From UBA3871 sp041797745 (lineage in GTDB: Bacteria; Bacillota; Clostridia; Peptostreptococcales; Anaerovoracaceae), in the NCBI GenBank assembly GCA_041797745.1, contig JBHBZU010000032.1, positions 1 through 35,519 of the forward strand: 35,519 nt of DNA, written 5' to 3'. Shown here piece by piece: positions 1-7,441 of this stretch (position 1 is its first letter; every line of letters begins with the position of its first letter). Under the pieces are notes generated by a model. It had not been told where the DNA came from. It saw only the letters and a program-made list of their open reading frames with translations, and made no database searches. The position numbers and the translations under genes were made by a program.

Positions 1-11
1 GAGTTTTCACA

Positions 12-1106
12 ATGAACAAAAATGGTAGAGTCTATAACTTTTCCGCAGGTCCATCCATGTTACCATTGGACGTATTGGAAGATGTAGCAGCTAACTTAAC
101 AAATTACAAGGGTTGTGGTCAGTCAGTTATGGAGATGTCCCACAGATCCAAGGAATATCAAGCTATCATTGATGTGGCAGAGGCAAACTTACGTGAAATC
201 ATGAACATTCCTGATAACTATAAGGTGCTTTTCCTCCAAGGTGGCGGCACACTTCAGTTTTCCATGGTTCCGCTGAATCTGTTCAGAAAGTCTAAGAAAG
301 CTGATTATATCGTAACGGGTACATGGGCTAAAAAGGCTGCTGCTGAAGCAAAGAAGTTTGGTGAAGTTAATATTGTTGCAAGCTCAGAGGAAAGTAAGTT
401 TACATACATTCCAAAGGTAACTAAGGATATGCTCACACCTGATGCCGACTATGTTCACATTACAACAAACAATACTATATACGGCACCTGCTTCAATGAT
501 AATATTCCTGATACAGCAGATGTACCGCTGGTAGCAGACATGTCTTCCAATATACTTTCTGAAGAAGTGGATGTTACAAAGTTTGGTATCATCTGGGCGG
601 GAGCACAGAAGAATGTAGGTCCGGCAGGAGTTACTATTGTTATAATCAGAGAAGACCTCCTTGGTTTTGCTGATGAAAAATGCCCTACATATCTTGATTA
701 CAAGATTCATGCAGATAAGGGTTCCATGTATAACACTCCTCCATGCTTCTCCATATATGTTGCAGGGGAAGTTTTTGCCAAGATTAAGAGAGAGGGCGGG
801 GTTGCTGCTATCCACAAGAATAATGTAATCAAGGCTGAAAAGCTCTATGATTATATTGATGGCTCCAAGCTGTTCAAGTCTCCGGTAGCTAAAGAAGACA
901 GATCCCTCATGAACGTTGTATTTGTAACAGGGGATGCAGATTTAGACAAGAAATTCGTGGCAGAAGCCAAGGAACAGGGTTTGGTAAACTTGGCAGGTCA
1001 CAGATCCATCGGTGGTATGAGAGCGTCCATCTACAATGCTATGCCAATGGAGGGCGTAGATGCTCTTATCGAATTTATGAAAACTTTTGAAGCGGCTAAC
1101 GCTTAA
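12..1106 (+). CDS. serC: Phosphoserine aminotransferase SerC
   Basis: This 364-residue protein is a fold-type I PLP enzyme. It converts 3-phosphohydroxypyruvate and glutamate to phosphoserine in cytosolic serine biosynthesis (and the equivalent step of pyridoxal phosphate synthesis in some bacteria). The N-terminus carries the family hallmark NFSAGPSMLP. A GGGT phosphate-binding stretch lies near residue 77, and AGAQKN places the PLP lysine at K200. Length is normal for SerC. Only 11 bases precede the ATG, so no full ribosome site or operon partner is visible upstream; serA may lie outside the window. A strong terminator follows directly, so the gene ends its transcript. Identification is secure. 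Confidence 0.97.
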   Translation: MNKNGRVYNFSAGPSMLPLDVLEDVAANLTNYKGCGQSVMEMSHRSKEYQAIIDVAEANLREIMNIPDNYKVLFLQGGGTLQFSMVPLNLFRKSKKADYIVTGTWAKKAAAEAKKFGEVNIVASSEESKFTYIPKVTKDMLTPDADYVHITTNNTIYGTCFNDNIPDTADVPLVADMSSNILSEEVDVTKFGIIWAGAQKNVGPAGVTIVIIREDLLGFADEKCPTYLDYKIHADKGSMYNTPPCFSIYVAGEVFAKIKREGGVAAIHKNNVIKAEKLYDYIDGSKLFKSPVAKEDRSLMNVVFVTGDADLDKKFVAEAKEQGLVNLAGHRSIGGMRASIYNAMPMEGVDALIEFMKTFEAANA

Positions 1107-1144
1107 TTGTTTTTAAGATAGATTCAAATTTATCACACAAAATC

Positions 1145-1180
1145 AGCTTCCCTATGGTAAAATATAAGGGAAGCTTTTTT
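1145..1180 (+). terminator. Rho-independent terminator of serC
   Basis: A perfect 9-bp stem (AGCTTCCCT at 1145-1153 with AGGGAAGCT at 1167-1175) is followed by a run of T through 1180. It lies 39 bases past the serC stop codon. Confidence 0.9.
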
Positions 1181-1246
1181 ATGCTTTGGGGCAGGGCATA
1201 TTTAAGAAAGATTAAAGATTAGAGATAATAGGAAAAGGAAAACACA

Positions 1247-2647
1247 GTGAAAATTCATACTTTCAAATTTAAAAGAGCCATAATTACTATGATGATGGCT
1301 ACTCTTATTTTTGCCGGATTCTTCGGTATACCGGGCTTTACAGATGAAGCCTATGCCATAACTGAACCGCCTGTTGTTGAGGGGAACGGCGCAGTGGTTA
1401 TTGACGCTCGTACAGGGGAGATTTTGTACAACAAAAATATTGACGCGCAGTTTGAGCCTGCCAGTATGACAAAGATGATTACCTGTATCTTAACTTTGGA
1501 AAATCGTAAACTGACAGATATAGTTACCATAGATGGAGAAACACCCTTTACAGGCGGCAGTAGAATTTATCTCATTGAGGGAGAAAACATTACTGTACAA
1601 AATCTTCTTTATGCACTCATGCTGGAGTCTGCCAATGATTCGGCTGTGGCTTTAGCAAAGGAAATCGGGGGCTCTGTTCCGGAATTTGCTAAAATGATGA
1701 ACGAAAAAGCAAAGGAACTGGGCTGTACCAATACAAATTTCGTAAATCCGAACGGTCTTCATGAAGAGGGGCATTTGTCCACAGCACATGATATGGCTCT
1801 GATTGCCAAGTATTGTATGCAGAATGCGACTTTTCGGGAACTGGTTACCACTTATAAATACGATATTCCCCCTACAAACAAGCAGCCTGAAACAAGACAT
1901 CTTTACAATACCAACAGGCTCCTTTACGACAATAAAACCAAGGTAAATGTTAACGGCGTGAGCCGCGGTTGCAAATATGAGGGCTGTACAGGCATAAAAA
2001 CGGGCTATACCCCTCAAGCAGGCGGCTGTTTAGCTGCCGGAACAGAGAAAGACGGCACTGAATTGATTTCAGTTGTTATGAATTCGTCAGATAAGGGTCG
2101 CTTTGCCGACACCATAGCACTTTTTGATTGGACTCTTGCGAATTATCGCAGCAAGAAGGTGGTTGAAGCAGGCTCCGAAATGGAGAGCCTTGCCGTTAAG
2201 GGCGGTAATAGTCGAAAGGTGGCACTTATTACTGAGGATAACGCTTATGCTTTGCTTCAGATAGAGGATGATGAGGCAAATCTTCATACTGAGGTGGAAA
2301 GCCTTGAAAGCATACAGGCGCCTTTTAAGGCGGGAACCAAAGCGGGTGTATTGAAAATCTATGCCGATGAAAAACTGGTGGGGCAGACAGACCTGGTAAC
2401 CGCGGAGGAAGTAGAAGAGGGGGGCTTTTTTTCTAAATTGGAATTTACCGATTCACAGGCTCATTCACTCTTCCTTGTAGGAGGCGTTTTACTGGTGGCT
2501 TTTGTGGCAATTACCGTATGGATTAATATACTTAAAAATCGTCGCAAAAGAGAGCGTAGACGCAGAAGAGAAGAAAGAGCCTTGGCCATTGCAAAGGAGA
2601 GAGCGGCTCGAGAGGAAAACGAGAGAGTTGAAAGCTGGTTTCGCTAA
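1247..2647 (+). CDS. D-alanyl-D-alanine carboxypeptidase (DacF/PBP5 family, peptidase S11)
   Basis: This 466-residue low-molecular-weight penicillin-binding protein should trim the terminal D-Ala from peptidoglycan stem peptides at the outer membrane face. The start is GTG, chosen because GGAAAAGG lies 9 bases upstream and the encoded N-terminus is a signal peptide (basic residues, then a hydrophobic stretch to about residue 29, cleavage likely after EAYA). Active-site motifs are complete: S73-x-x-K76 (SMTK), S128-A-N130 and K251-T-G253. A single C-terminal membrane helix (about 405-427) is followed by a very basic RRKRERRRRR tail, so the protein is anchored by a real transmembrane helix rather than the amphipathic helix typical of many family members. 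It stands alone between a terminator and uvrC. Confidence 0.92.
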   Translation: MKIHTFKFKRAIITMMMATLIFAGFFGIPGFTDEAYAITEPPVVEGNGAVVIDARTGEILYNKNIDAQFEPASMTKMITCILTLENRKLTDIVTIDGETPFTGGSRIYLIEGENITVQNLLYALMLESANDSAVALAKEIGGSVPEFAKMMNEKAKELGCTNTNFVNPNGLHEEGHLSTAHDMALIAKYCMQNATFRELVTTYKYDIPPTNKQPETRHLYNTNRLLYDNKTKVNVNGVSRGCKYEGCTGIKTGYTPQAGGCLAAGTEKDGTELISVVMNSSDKGRFADTIALFDWTLANYRSKKVVEAGSEMESLAVKGGNSRKVALITEDNAYALLQIEDDEANLHTEVESLESIQAPFKAGTKAGVLKIYADEKLVGQTDLVTAEEVEEGGFFSKLEFTDSQAHSLFLVGGVLLVAFVAITVWINILKNRRKRERRRRREERALAIAKERAAREENERVESWFR

Positions 2648-2742
2648 TTCTTCGGCGTGAGTATGGGTGGAAGAGGGAATATTTGTTAAACCCGACATAG
2701 ATGTTTGCAGGATAATTCAGAGGCTATACAGAGGAAAACTTT

Positions 2743-4671
2743 ATGTTTGATATTGAGGAAAACCTAAAAAAACTTCCGGAGACTCCGGGGGTATACATAC
2801 ATAAAGATAAACTGGGGCAGGTCATATATGTAGGTAAAGCGATTAACTTGCGTAGGAGAGTGCACCAGTATTTTCGTTTGGGTAAAAACGCTGATCCAAA
2901 GGTGGCAGCTATGGTTTCCCATATTGCAGAATTTGAGTATATAAACTGTGCAACCGAAGTGGAAGCCCTAATCCTTGAAAATAACTTAATTAAGAAATTT
3001 TCTCCCAAATACAATATTCTTCTTCGGGATGACAAAACCTATCCATACATAAAGGTGACTTTGAAAGAAAAATACCCGCGTATTATTAAAACCAGGCAGC
3101 TTAAAGAAGACGGAAATAAGTATTTTGGACCATATAGTGACGTAAAGGCAGTAGATTATACGGTTGAGCTGCTTAGCGATATGTTTTCCCTTAAACGTTG
3201 TTCTGCACAAAATTTTCCTAAGGGTGTCAGACCTTGTCTTAATTACCACATAGCAAAGTGTCAGGGAATTTGCCAAGGTAATATATCCGAGGCGGAATAT
3301 AGAAAGAATATAGAATTGGCAATGTCTATTATTTCAGGCAAGCAGGGAGCCGTAATCAAAGAACTTGAGCGCAAAATGTCCAGAGCTTCCGAGGCTATGG
3401 ACTTTGAAGAGGCGGCGGGATTCAGAGATCAGATAAATGCCTTAAAAGCGTTGAAAGAAACTCAAAGGGCTGCTATCCCGGGAATGAAAGACATGGATAT
3501 AGTTCTTTCAGTAAAGGGAACCCGCGAAGTGCATGCCTTGGTCTTTTTCTATAGAAACGGTCGCCTCAGCGGTCGGGAAAGCTTTCCCATGCAGGCAAAT
3601 CTCGGAGAAGACAGTGCTGACATTGTTTCCGCTTTTATTAAGCAGTATTATGGTGAGATGCCGTCGCTACCCTATGAAATTATTACAGACCGAAGCTTTT
3701 CGGATAAACAGGCGGTGGAAGAATATTTAGAGGCGCTGGCAGGCAGGAAAGTTGCCATAACTGTTCCAAAGCGTGCAGAAAAGAAAGCCCTTTTGGAGCT
3801 GGCCATAAGAGACTGCTTGGAAATTTGTAAAAACATTGATGAGAGAGCTGCGGCGGCTGAAGAGAGAATTGCAGGCTTGTCTGATGAAATTTACAAGCTG
3901 GTAAGCCGATACTATCCTGACTTTCCAAAGAAGCAGAAGTACCGCGTGGAGTCATACGATATATCAAACACCAATGGGGTTGATACCGTAGGAGGTATGG
4001 TGGTATTTGACGGTCTACGTCCTGCCCGCAAGGACTATCGCCGCTTTAAGATTAAGACGGTTCAGGGACCCGATGACTATGCTTCTTTAAGAGAGCTTGT
4101 TTGCCGAAGATTCAGGCGTAGCCTAAAGGGAGATGTCGCTTTCTATACGAAGCCGGATCTTTTGCTTATTGACGGAGGCAAAGGTCAGGTAGGAGTGGTT
4201 CTTGAGGCATTGGATATATTGCGCAGAGAGGTTATGTCTGAAAGAATGGAAAATGGTGAAGCTGACAATGAGGAGATTGCTCGTAAATTGGAGCTTCTGA
4301 ATATGGCGGTTATGGGTATGGCAAAGGATGACCATCACCGCACTAGCAGCGTTGTGGCTTGTGTAAATGATGAGTTTTTTGAAACCTCTCTTTCGGGAAA
4401 ACAACTGCTTTTTAGCTACATGGGGACCGTTCAGGAGGAAGTTCACCGTTTTGCCATTGAATATCACCGAAAGCTGCGGGGAAAGCAGATGATTACATCG
4501 GTATTAGACGATATATCCGGAATAGGACCGAAGAAAAGGAATGCGCTACTGGCATACTTTAAGAGCGTTGAGGCTATAAGAGAAGCTGAAGAGGAACAGC
4601 TGCTTAAGGTGGATGGAATAAATCGGAAAAACGCAGAGGAAATTCGGAAATTCTTTAAGGCGTATAAGTAA
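2743..4671 (+). CDS. uvrC: UvrABC system protein C (excinuclease subunit C)
   Basis: This 642-residue protein makes both incisions in nucleotide excision repair after UvrB loads at the lesion. The N-terminal GIY-YIG nuclease has GVY at residues 16-18 and IYVG near 28-31, followed by the RRRV arginine patch. A UVR coiled-coil motif for UvrB contact lies around 203-237. The RNase H-like second nuclease domain includes SYDISNTNG, and LLIDGGKGQV carries a conserved Asp. Tandem helix-hairpin-helix motifs (ISGIGPKKR and VDGINRKNAEEI) close the protein from about residue 583. Length is typical. GAGGAAAA precedes the ATG by 6 bases. No uvrA or uvrB is present in the window. Confidence 0.97.
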   Translation: MFDIEENLKKLPETPGVYIHKDKLGQVIYVGKAINLRRRVHQYFRLGKNADPKVAAMVSHIAEFEYINCATEVEALILENNLIKKFSPKYNILLRDDKTYPYIKVTLKEKYPRIIKTRQLKEDGNKYFGPYSDVKAVDYTVELLSDMFSLKRCSAQNFPKGVRPCLNYHIAKCQGICQGNISEAEYRKNIELAMSIISGKQGAVIKELERKMSRASEAMDFEEAAGFRDQINALKALKETQRAAIPGMKDMDIVLSVKGTREVHALVFFYRNGRLSGRESFPMQANLGEDSADIVSAFIKQYYGEMPSLPYEIITDRSFSDKQAVEEYLEALAGRKVAITVPKRAEKKALLELAIRDCLEICKNIDERAAAAEERIAGLSDEIYKLVSRYYPDFPKKQKYRVESYDISNTNGVDTVGGMVVFDGLRPARKDYRRFKIKTVQGPDDYASLRELVCRRFRRSLKGDVAFYTKPDLLLIDGGKGQVGVVLEALDILRREVMSERMENGEADNEEIARKLELLNMAVMGMAKDDHHRTSSVVACVNDEFFETSLSGKQLLFSYMGTVQEEVHRFAIEYHRKLRGKQMITSVLDDISGIGPKKRNALLAYFKSVEAIREAEEEQLLKVDGINRKNAEEIRKFFKAYK

Positions 4672-4681
4672 CAGCTTTTGC

Positions 4682-4710
4682 TTGCGTATTTCTTTGGTCT
4701 ATGATATAGT
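4682..4710 (+). promoter_or_regulatory. Sigma-A-type promoter for the DUF1292 gene
   Basis: TTGCGT (4682-4687) and TATAGT (4705-4710) are separated by exactly 17 bases, 55 bases upstream of the DUF1292 start codon. Confidence 0.6.
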
Positions 4711-4765
4711 TACTATGTTAAAAAGATAGATATTTATTTCTATATAAGAATGTGGAGGATACAAT

Positions 4766-5050
4766 ATGTCAGATAAGGATAGAATTGCGGCTCAGGGTAC
4801 TGATGAAGACGATATCATCACACTTGAGTTTGACGACGGAGCAGAAGTAGAATGCGAAATCATGGGAGTTTTCGATTGTGACGGAAAAGAGTATATTGCT
4901 CTCATTCCAAACGATGGCTCAGATGATGTATTCATCTATGGATACAAGGAAGTAGGCGAGGATGAGTTCGAACTTGTAGACATCATCGACGATGCTGAGT
5001 TCGACAAAGCTGTTGCCGAATTCGACAAGATCGTAGCAGAAGAGATTTAA
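4766..5050 (+). CDS. DUF1292 domain-containing protein (YrzB family)
   Basis: This is a 94-residue, strongly acidic soluble protein of a family common in Bacillota and of unknown biochemical role. The core reads as short beta strands (DIITLEFDDGAEVECEI, then FDCDGKEYIALIP), which is the usual family pattern. The last 30 residues are rich in Asp and Glu. The start has a good GTGGAGG site 8 bases upstream. In many Clostridia this family sits near yqgF/alaS; here it stands alone with its own promoter and a terminator just after it. The family call is confident, but no function can be assigned. Confidence 0.85.
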   Translation: MSDKDRIAAQGTDEDDIITLEFDDGAEVECEIMGVFDCDGKEYIALIPNDGSDDVFIYGYKEVGEDEFELVDIIDDAEFDKAVAEFDKIVAEEI

Positions 5051-5053
5051 TCA

Positions 5054-5088
5054 AAAAGCTGTCCGCATCTTGAATGTGAACAGCTTTT
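5054..5088. terminator. Bidirectional terminator between the DUF1292 gene and the 56-residue minus-strand gene
   Basis: AAAAGCTGT (5054-5062) pairs with ACAGCTTTT (5080-5088). A T-rich tail follows on the plus strand and a TTTTT run on the minus strand, so it can end both convergent transcripts. Confidence 0.75.
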
Positions 5089-5103
5089 ATTTTGCTTAAA
5101 TAA

Positions 5104-5274
5104 TTATTTGAGATGGCTGCGGTGTCGGATGAGACCGATACCTGCGAAAAAGCCGATACCCATGCCGATGTAGTTGTAAAAACCGTGGTAACCACGGAAA
5201 AATTCGTTAAAGCAGCAACATAAGGCTACGAAAAGCATGAATATGCCACCCCAAAGTTGTTTATCAAAAGTCAT
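5104..5274 (-). CDS. Small hydrophobic protein, 56 residues, function unknown
   Basis: An ATG at 5274-5272 is preceded on the minus strand by a near-perfect GGAGGG ribosome site at 5-base spacing. The frame runs 56 codons to TAA. The product starts MTFDKQLWGG and contains two hydrophobic stretches (about residues 9-22, with three consecutive Cys at 19-21, and 35-48 with a GMGIGFFAGIG glycine pattern). It ends in a basic HRSHLK tail, consistent with a two-helix inner-membrane hairpin protein. It converges with the DUF1292 gene on a shared terminator and diverges from the FAD oxidoreductase gene. I do not recognise the family. Start signal, composition and placement make a real gene likely. Confidence 0.65.
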   Translation of the reverse strand: MTFDKQLWGGIFMLFVALCCCFNEFFRGYHGFYNYIGMGIGFFAGIGLIRHRSHLK

Positions 5275-5308
5275 AAATCCCTCCGAAATAATAAATTTAT
5301 CTTCTTTA

Positions 5309-5328
5309 AGTATAACACAGTTTATACT
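5309..5328. promoter_or_regulatory. Palindromic divergent -10 region
   Basis: AGTATAA (5309-5315) and TTATACT (5322-5328) form a perfect inverted repeat that supplies a TATACT-like -10 element to each strand, between the 56-residue gene (minus) and the FAD oxidoreductase (plus). No convincing -35 is seen on either side, so a bound regulator is possible. Confidence 0.4.
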
Positions 5329-5358
5329 GGAGAGAAAGTGAATTGAAAGGTATAAAAT

Positions 5359-6741
5359 ATGGAAAAGTATGATGTAATAATCGCAGGAGCAGGCGCAGCA
5401 GGTGTGTTCCTGTCTTATGAACTTACCAAGTGTGAAAATAAGGCGAAAATTCTCATGGTTGATAAGGGATGTGAACTGGCTAAAAGACAGTGCCCTATCA
5501 AGAAAGGCGTTTGCGAAAAATGCGTAAAGTGCTCACCTTGCCATATAATGAACGGATATGGCGGAGCCGGTACACTTTCTGACGGTAAGTACAATATTAC
5601 AACCCAGTTTGGCGGCGACTTACATAAGTATGTGGGTCTTGAAAAGGCTGTAAACCTTATGGAATATGTGGATAGTGTGCTTTGCGAAATGGGTGGTTCG
5701 GAAGCTAAGCTGTATTCCACAGCAAGTTCGGATTTGAAGACAAAGGCGCTGCGCAATAATCTTCATCTGTTGGAAGCTAAGGTTAGACATTTAGGAACAG
5801 ACAGAAATGTAAAAATCTTGGAAAAGATTTACAACTACACAAAGGATAGGGTGGAAACAAGGTTTAACACTACCATTGAAACAGTTAAGTGCATTGAAGA
5901 CGGTACTTTTGTTATTACTACAACAAAGGGTGAGGAATTTGCTTGTGATAACTTGATTTTGGCAACAGGTCGTTCAGGCTCCAAGTGGATTGGAAAGGTT
6001 TGCGATGAGCTGGGAATCGGACAGAAGTCAAACCGCGTAGATATCGGTGTTCGCGTAGAACTTCCTGCCGAAATCTTCAAGCACATCACAGATGATGTTT
6101 ACGAATCCAAGGTTGTATATAAGACAGACAAGTATAACGACAGGGTGCGTACTTTCTGCATGAATCCATACGGAGAGGTAGTATCTGAGAATACCAACGG
6201 CATAGTAACTGTAAACGGTCATAGTTATTCCGACCCCAGTCTTCACACGGAAAATACCAATTTCGCATTACTGGTGTCAAATAACTTTACCGAACCTTTC
6301 AGAGATTCCAATGAATACGGTGAATCTATCGCCAGACTTTCCAATATGCTTGGGGGCGGCGTTCTTATGCAGAGATTCGGAGACCTGGTTAAAGGTCGCA
6401 GGACGACAGAACATCGTATGGAAAAGTGTTTTACACGTCCTACACTTAAGGCTACACCGGGAGACCTTTCCCTCGTTATTCCAAAGCGCCAGTTAGATGA
6501 TATCATCGAAATGATTTACGCGTTGGACAAGATTGCTCCGGGTACAGCAAACGAAGATACACTCCTTTACGGTGTTGAAGTTAAGTTCTACAATTCCAAG
6601 GTGGAGGTAAACGAAAATCTTGAAACAAAGATTCCGGGACTCTATGCACTGGGTGACGGTTCAGGCGTGACTCACTCCCTGTCTCAAGCCAGCGCTTGTG
6701 GCGTACATGTGGCGAGAATCTTGGCTTCCAAGTATCAGTAG
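5359..6741 (+). CDS. NAD(P)/FAD-dependent oxidoreductase (COG2509 family) with N-terminal cysteine cluster
   Basis: This 460-residue flavoprotein begins with a Rossmann FAD-binding motif (GAGAAG, residues 10-15) and ends with the second FAD contact (GLYALGDGSG). Between them is a cysteine cluster, C45 then C52-x2-C55-x2-C58-x2-C61, leading into NGYGGAGTLSDGK. That motif is characteristic of the uncharacterised FAD-dependent dehydrogenases grouped as COG2509. The spacing suggests an iron-sulfur or zinc site, although this is inference. No signal peptide or membrane helix is seen, so it should be cytosolic. GAAAGG lies 9 bases before the ATG. No operon partner is visible. The substrate is unknown. 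Confidence 0.85.
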   Translation: MEKYDVIIAGAGAAGVFLSYELTKCENKAKILMVDKGCELAKRQCPIKKGVCEKCVKCSPCHIMNGYGGAGTLSDGKYNITTQFGGDLHKYVGLEKAVNLMEYVDSVLCEMGGSEAKLYSTASSDLKTKALRNNLHLLEAKVRHLGTDRNVKILEKIYNYTKDRVETRFNTTIETVKCIEDGTFVITTTKGEEFACDNLILATGRSGSKWIGKVCDELGIGQKSNRVDIGVRVELPAEIFKHITDDVYESKVVYKTDKYNDRVRTFCMNPYGEVVSENTNGIVTVNGHSYSDPSLHTENTNFALLVSNNFTEPFRDSNEYGESIARLSNMLGGGVLMQRFGDLVKGRRTTEHRMEKCFTRPTLKATPGDLSLVIPKRQLDDIIEMIYALDKIAPGTANEDTLLYGVEVKFYNSKVEVNENLETKIPGLYALGDGSGVTHSLSQASACGVHVARILASKYQ

Positions 6742-6830
6742 GGGAACAAAAGCGGGCGGTCTTTGTGATAAATTCTTAAATTGATAAATTGATAAATTCG
6801 CAGGATTCGCAAGGTGCCCATAAAAAACAG

Positions 6831-6859
6831 TTGACTAACCGACTCAAAATCGGTAGAAT
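6831..6859 (+). promoter_or_regulatory. Promoter of tRNA-Leu
   Basis: TTGACT (6831-6836) and TAGAAT (6854-6859) are spaced by 17 bases. Predicted transcription starts near 6866, inside the leader hairpin upstream of the tRNA. Confidence 0.75.
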
Positions 6860-6860
6860 G

Positions 6861-6892
6861 ATATAGGTGTCGCTAACAGGCGGCACCTATAT
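6861..6892 (+). other. Leader hairpin immediately 5' of tRNA-Leu
   Basis: ATATAGGTG (6861-6869) pairs with CACCTATAT (6884-6892), and the stem continues inward through CGC/GCG to a 6-base loop (TAACAG). It ends two bases before the mature tRNA. There is no T-run, so it is not a terminator. It may stabilise the precursor or help set the RNase P cleavage site. Confidence 0.6.
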
Positions 6893-6894
6893 AT

Positions 6895-6979
6895 GCGGAT
6901 ATGGCGGAATTGGCAGACGCGCACGGTTCAGGTCCGTGTGAGTAACATCATGGGGGTTCGAATCCCTTTATCCGCACCA
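6895..6979 (+). tRNA. tRNA-Leu (anticodon CAG)
   Basis: This is an 85-base class II tRNA with encoded CCA. The acceptor stem is GCGGATA with TATCCGC (6969-6975), the discriminator is A, and CCA follows at 6977-6979. The D arm begins TGGCGGAATTGGCAGACGC, a classic leucine form. The anticodon stem CACGG/CCGTG encloses loop TTCAGGT, giving CAG. A short variable arm (TGA-GTAACA-TCA) and T-loop TTCGAAT follow. The 3' end is duplicated downstream (see repeats), which marks this gene as a likely integration target. Confidence 0.96.
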
Positions 6980-7046
6980 AAAGGCGACTCATCAAGGATG
7001 GGTCGCTTTTCAATTTTGTGCTTGAATATAATGAAACGGATAAAGG
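6961..7046 (+). repeat. Direct repeat, copy 1: tRNA-Leu 3' end plus terminator plus 36-bp tail
   Basis: These 86 bases comprise the last 19 bases of the tRNA, its terminator and a downstream tail. They recur at 7167-7252 without gaps and with 5 mismatches by my count. The shared tRNA 3' end is the arrangement expected of attachment-site duplications left by a tRNA-targeting integrase. Confidence 0.85.
6984..7010 (+). terminator. Terminator of tRNA-Leu
   Basis: GCGACTCATC (6984-6993) pairs with GATGGGTCGC (6997-7006) over 10 bp with one G-T pair, followed by TTTT. It lies four bases past the CCA end. Confidence 0.85.
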
Positions 7047-7060
7047 TATTCGAACCCGCA
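7037..7060 (-). repeat. Inverted remnant of a tRNA 3' end
   Basis: Read on the minus strand, this stretch gives GGGTTCGAATACC then TTTATCCG, closely resembling the T-arm and acceptor 3' strand of the tRNA-Leu at 6955-6974 but in reverse orientation. A shorter inverted piece (CGGATAAAGG) recurs at 7243-7252. No complete tRNA can be folded here, so it is a fragment. Confidence 0.5.
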
Positions 7061-7165
7061 AGGGCACGGCAGTAATGAAACAGTTCGGTGAACTGTTTCA
7101 TAAGTCGTGGTTCAAGCACCCTGAAAAGAGGGTGCGAAGAACGGATGGCTTTGCAAAAGACATCA
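7061..7165. other. Hairpin-rich non-coding stretch between tRNA-end repeats
   Basis: Two strong hairpins lie in tandem. One is a perfect 11-bp stem TGAAACAGTTC/GAACTGTTTCA with loop GGT (7076-7100). The other is a perfect 7-bp stem GCACCCT/AGGGTGC with loop GAAAAG (7116-7135). CACG (7065-7068) can also pair with CGTG (7106-7109) around the first. No ribosome site or credible reading frame is seen. It could be a small structured RNA or the core of a mobile repeat. Confidence 0.4.
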
Positions 7166-7166
7166 A

Positions 7167-7252
7167 AATCCCTTTATCCGCACCAAGAAACGACTCATCA
7201 GGGATGGGTCGTTTTTCAATTTTGTGCTTGAATATAATGAAACGGATAAAGG
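7167..7252 (+). repeat. Direct repeat, copy 2 (detached tRNA-Leu 3' end plus terminator)
   Basis: The 19 bases ending in CCGCACCA (7167-7185) are identical to the tRNA-Leu 3' end but have no tRNA body upstream. A terminator-like stem (7190-7212) and the same tail as copy 1 follow. Upstream bases 7155-7166 are shared with copy 3, not copy 1. A further fragment of the terminator arm (GGATGGGTCGCC) follows at 7251-7262, showing repeated rearrangement. Confidence 0.8.
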
Positions 7253-7294
7253 ATGGGTCGCCTTTCAATAATGCTGGATATTGGCATTTTTCGA

Positions 7295-7303
7295 TGATAT
7301 AAT
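7295..7303 (+). promoter_or_regulatory. Extended -10 promoter for the fic gene
   Basis: TGATATAAT at 7295-7303 is a consensus extended -10 (TGn then TATAAT). No good -35 is found. It would give a leader of about 130 bases before the Fic start codon. The rest of 7304-7431 shows no gene. Confidence 0.45.
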
Positions 7304-7441
7304 CAAAGAGTATAGTTACATTTGCAGAAAAATAAATACATCTGTTACGAAAAAACGCTCTTGAAAACCCAAGGTCGACGAAGTTAACACTTGGATGAAG
7401 CAGAGCATTGCTACGGATAAACAATAATTTTGGAGGGTATT

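Noticed and set aside
384..815. Antisense frame within serC
   Set aside because: Shadow of a well-identified gene, with no ribosome site; the same applies to the other antisense frames inside uvrC, ntp, mreB and arc genes.
7061..7140. A second complete tRNA on the minus strand
   Set aside because: Only a T-arm/acceptor-like piece is recognisable; no D arm, anticodon arm or matching 5' acceptor strand.
6893..7424. Several 60-110 residue reading frames over and after the tRNA (both strands)
   Set aside because: They are translations of the tRNA, its duplicated 3' end and terminators; none has a ribosome site.
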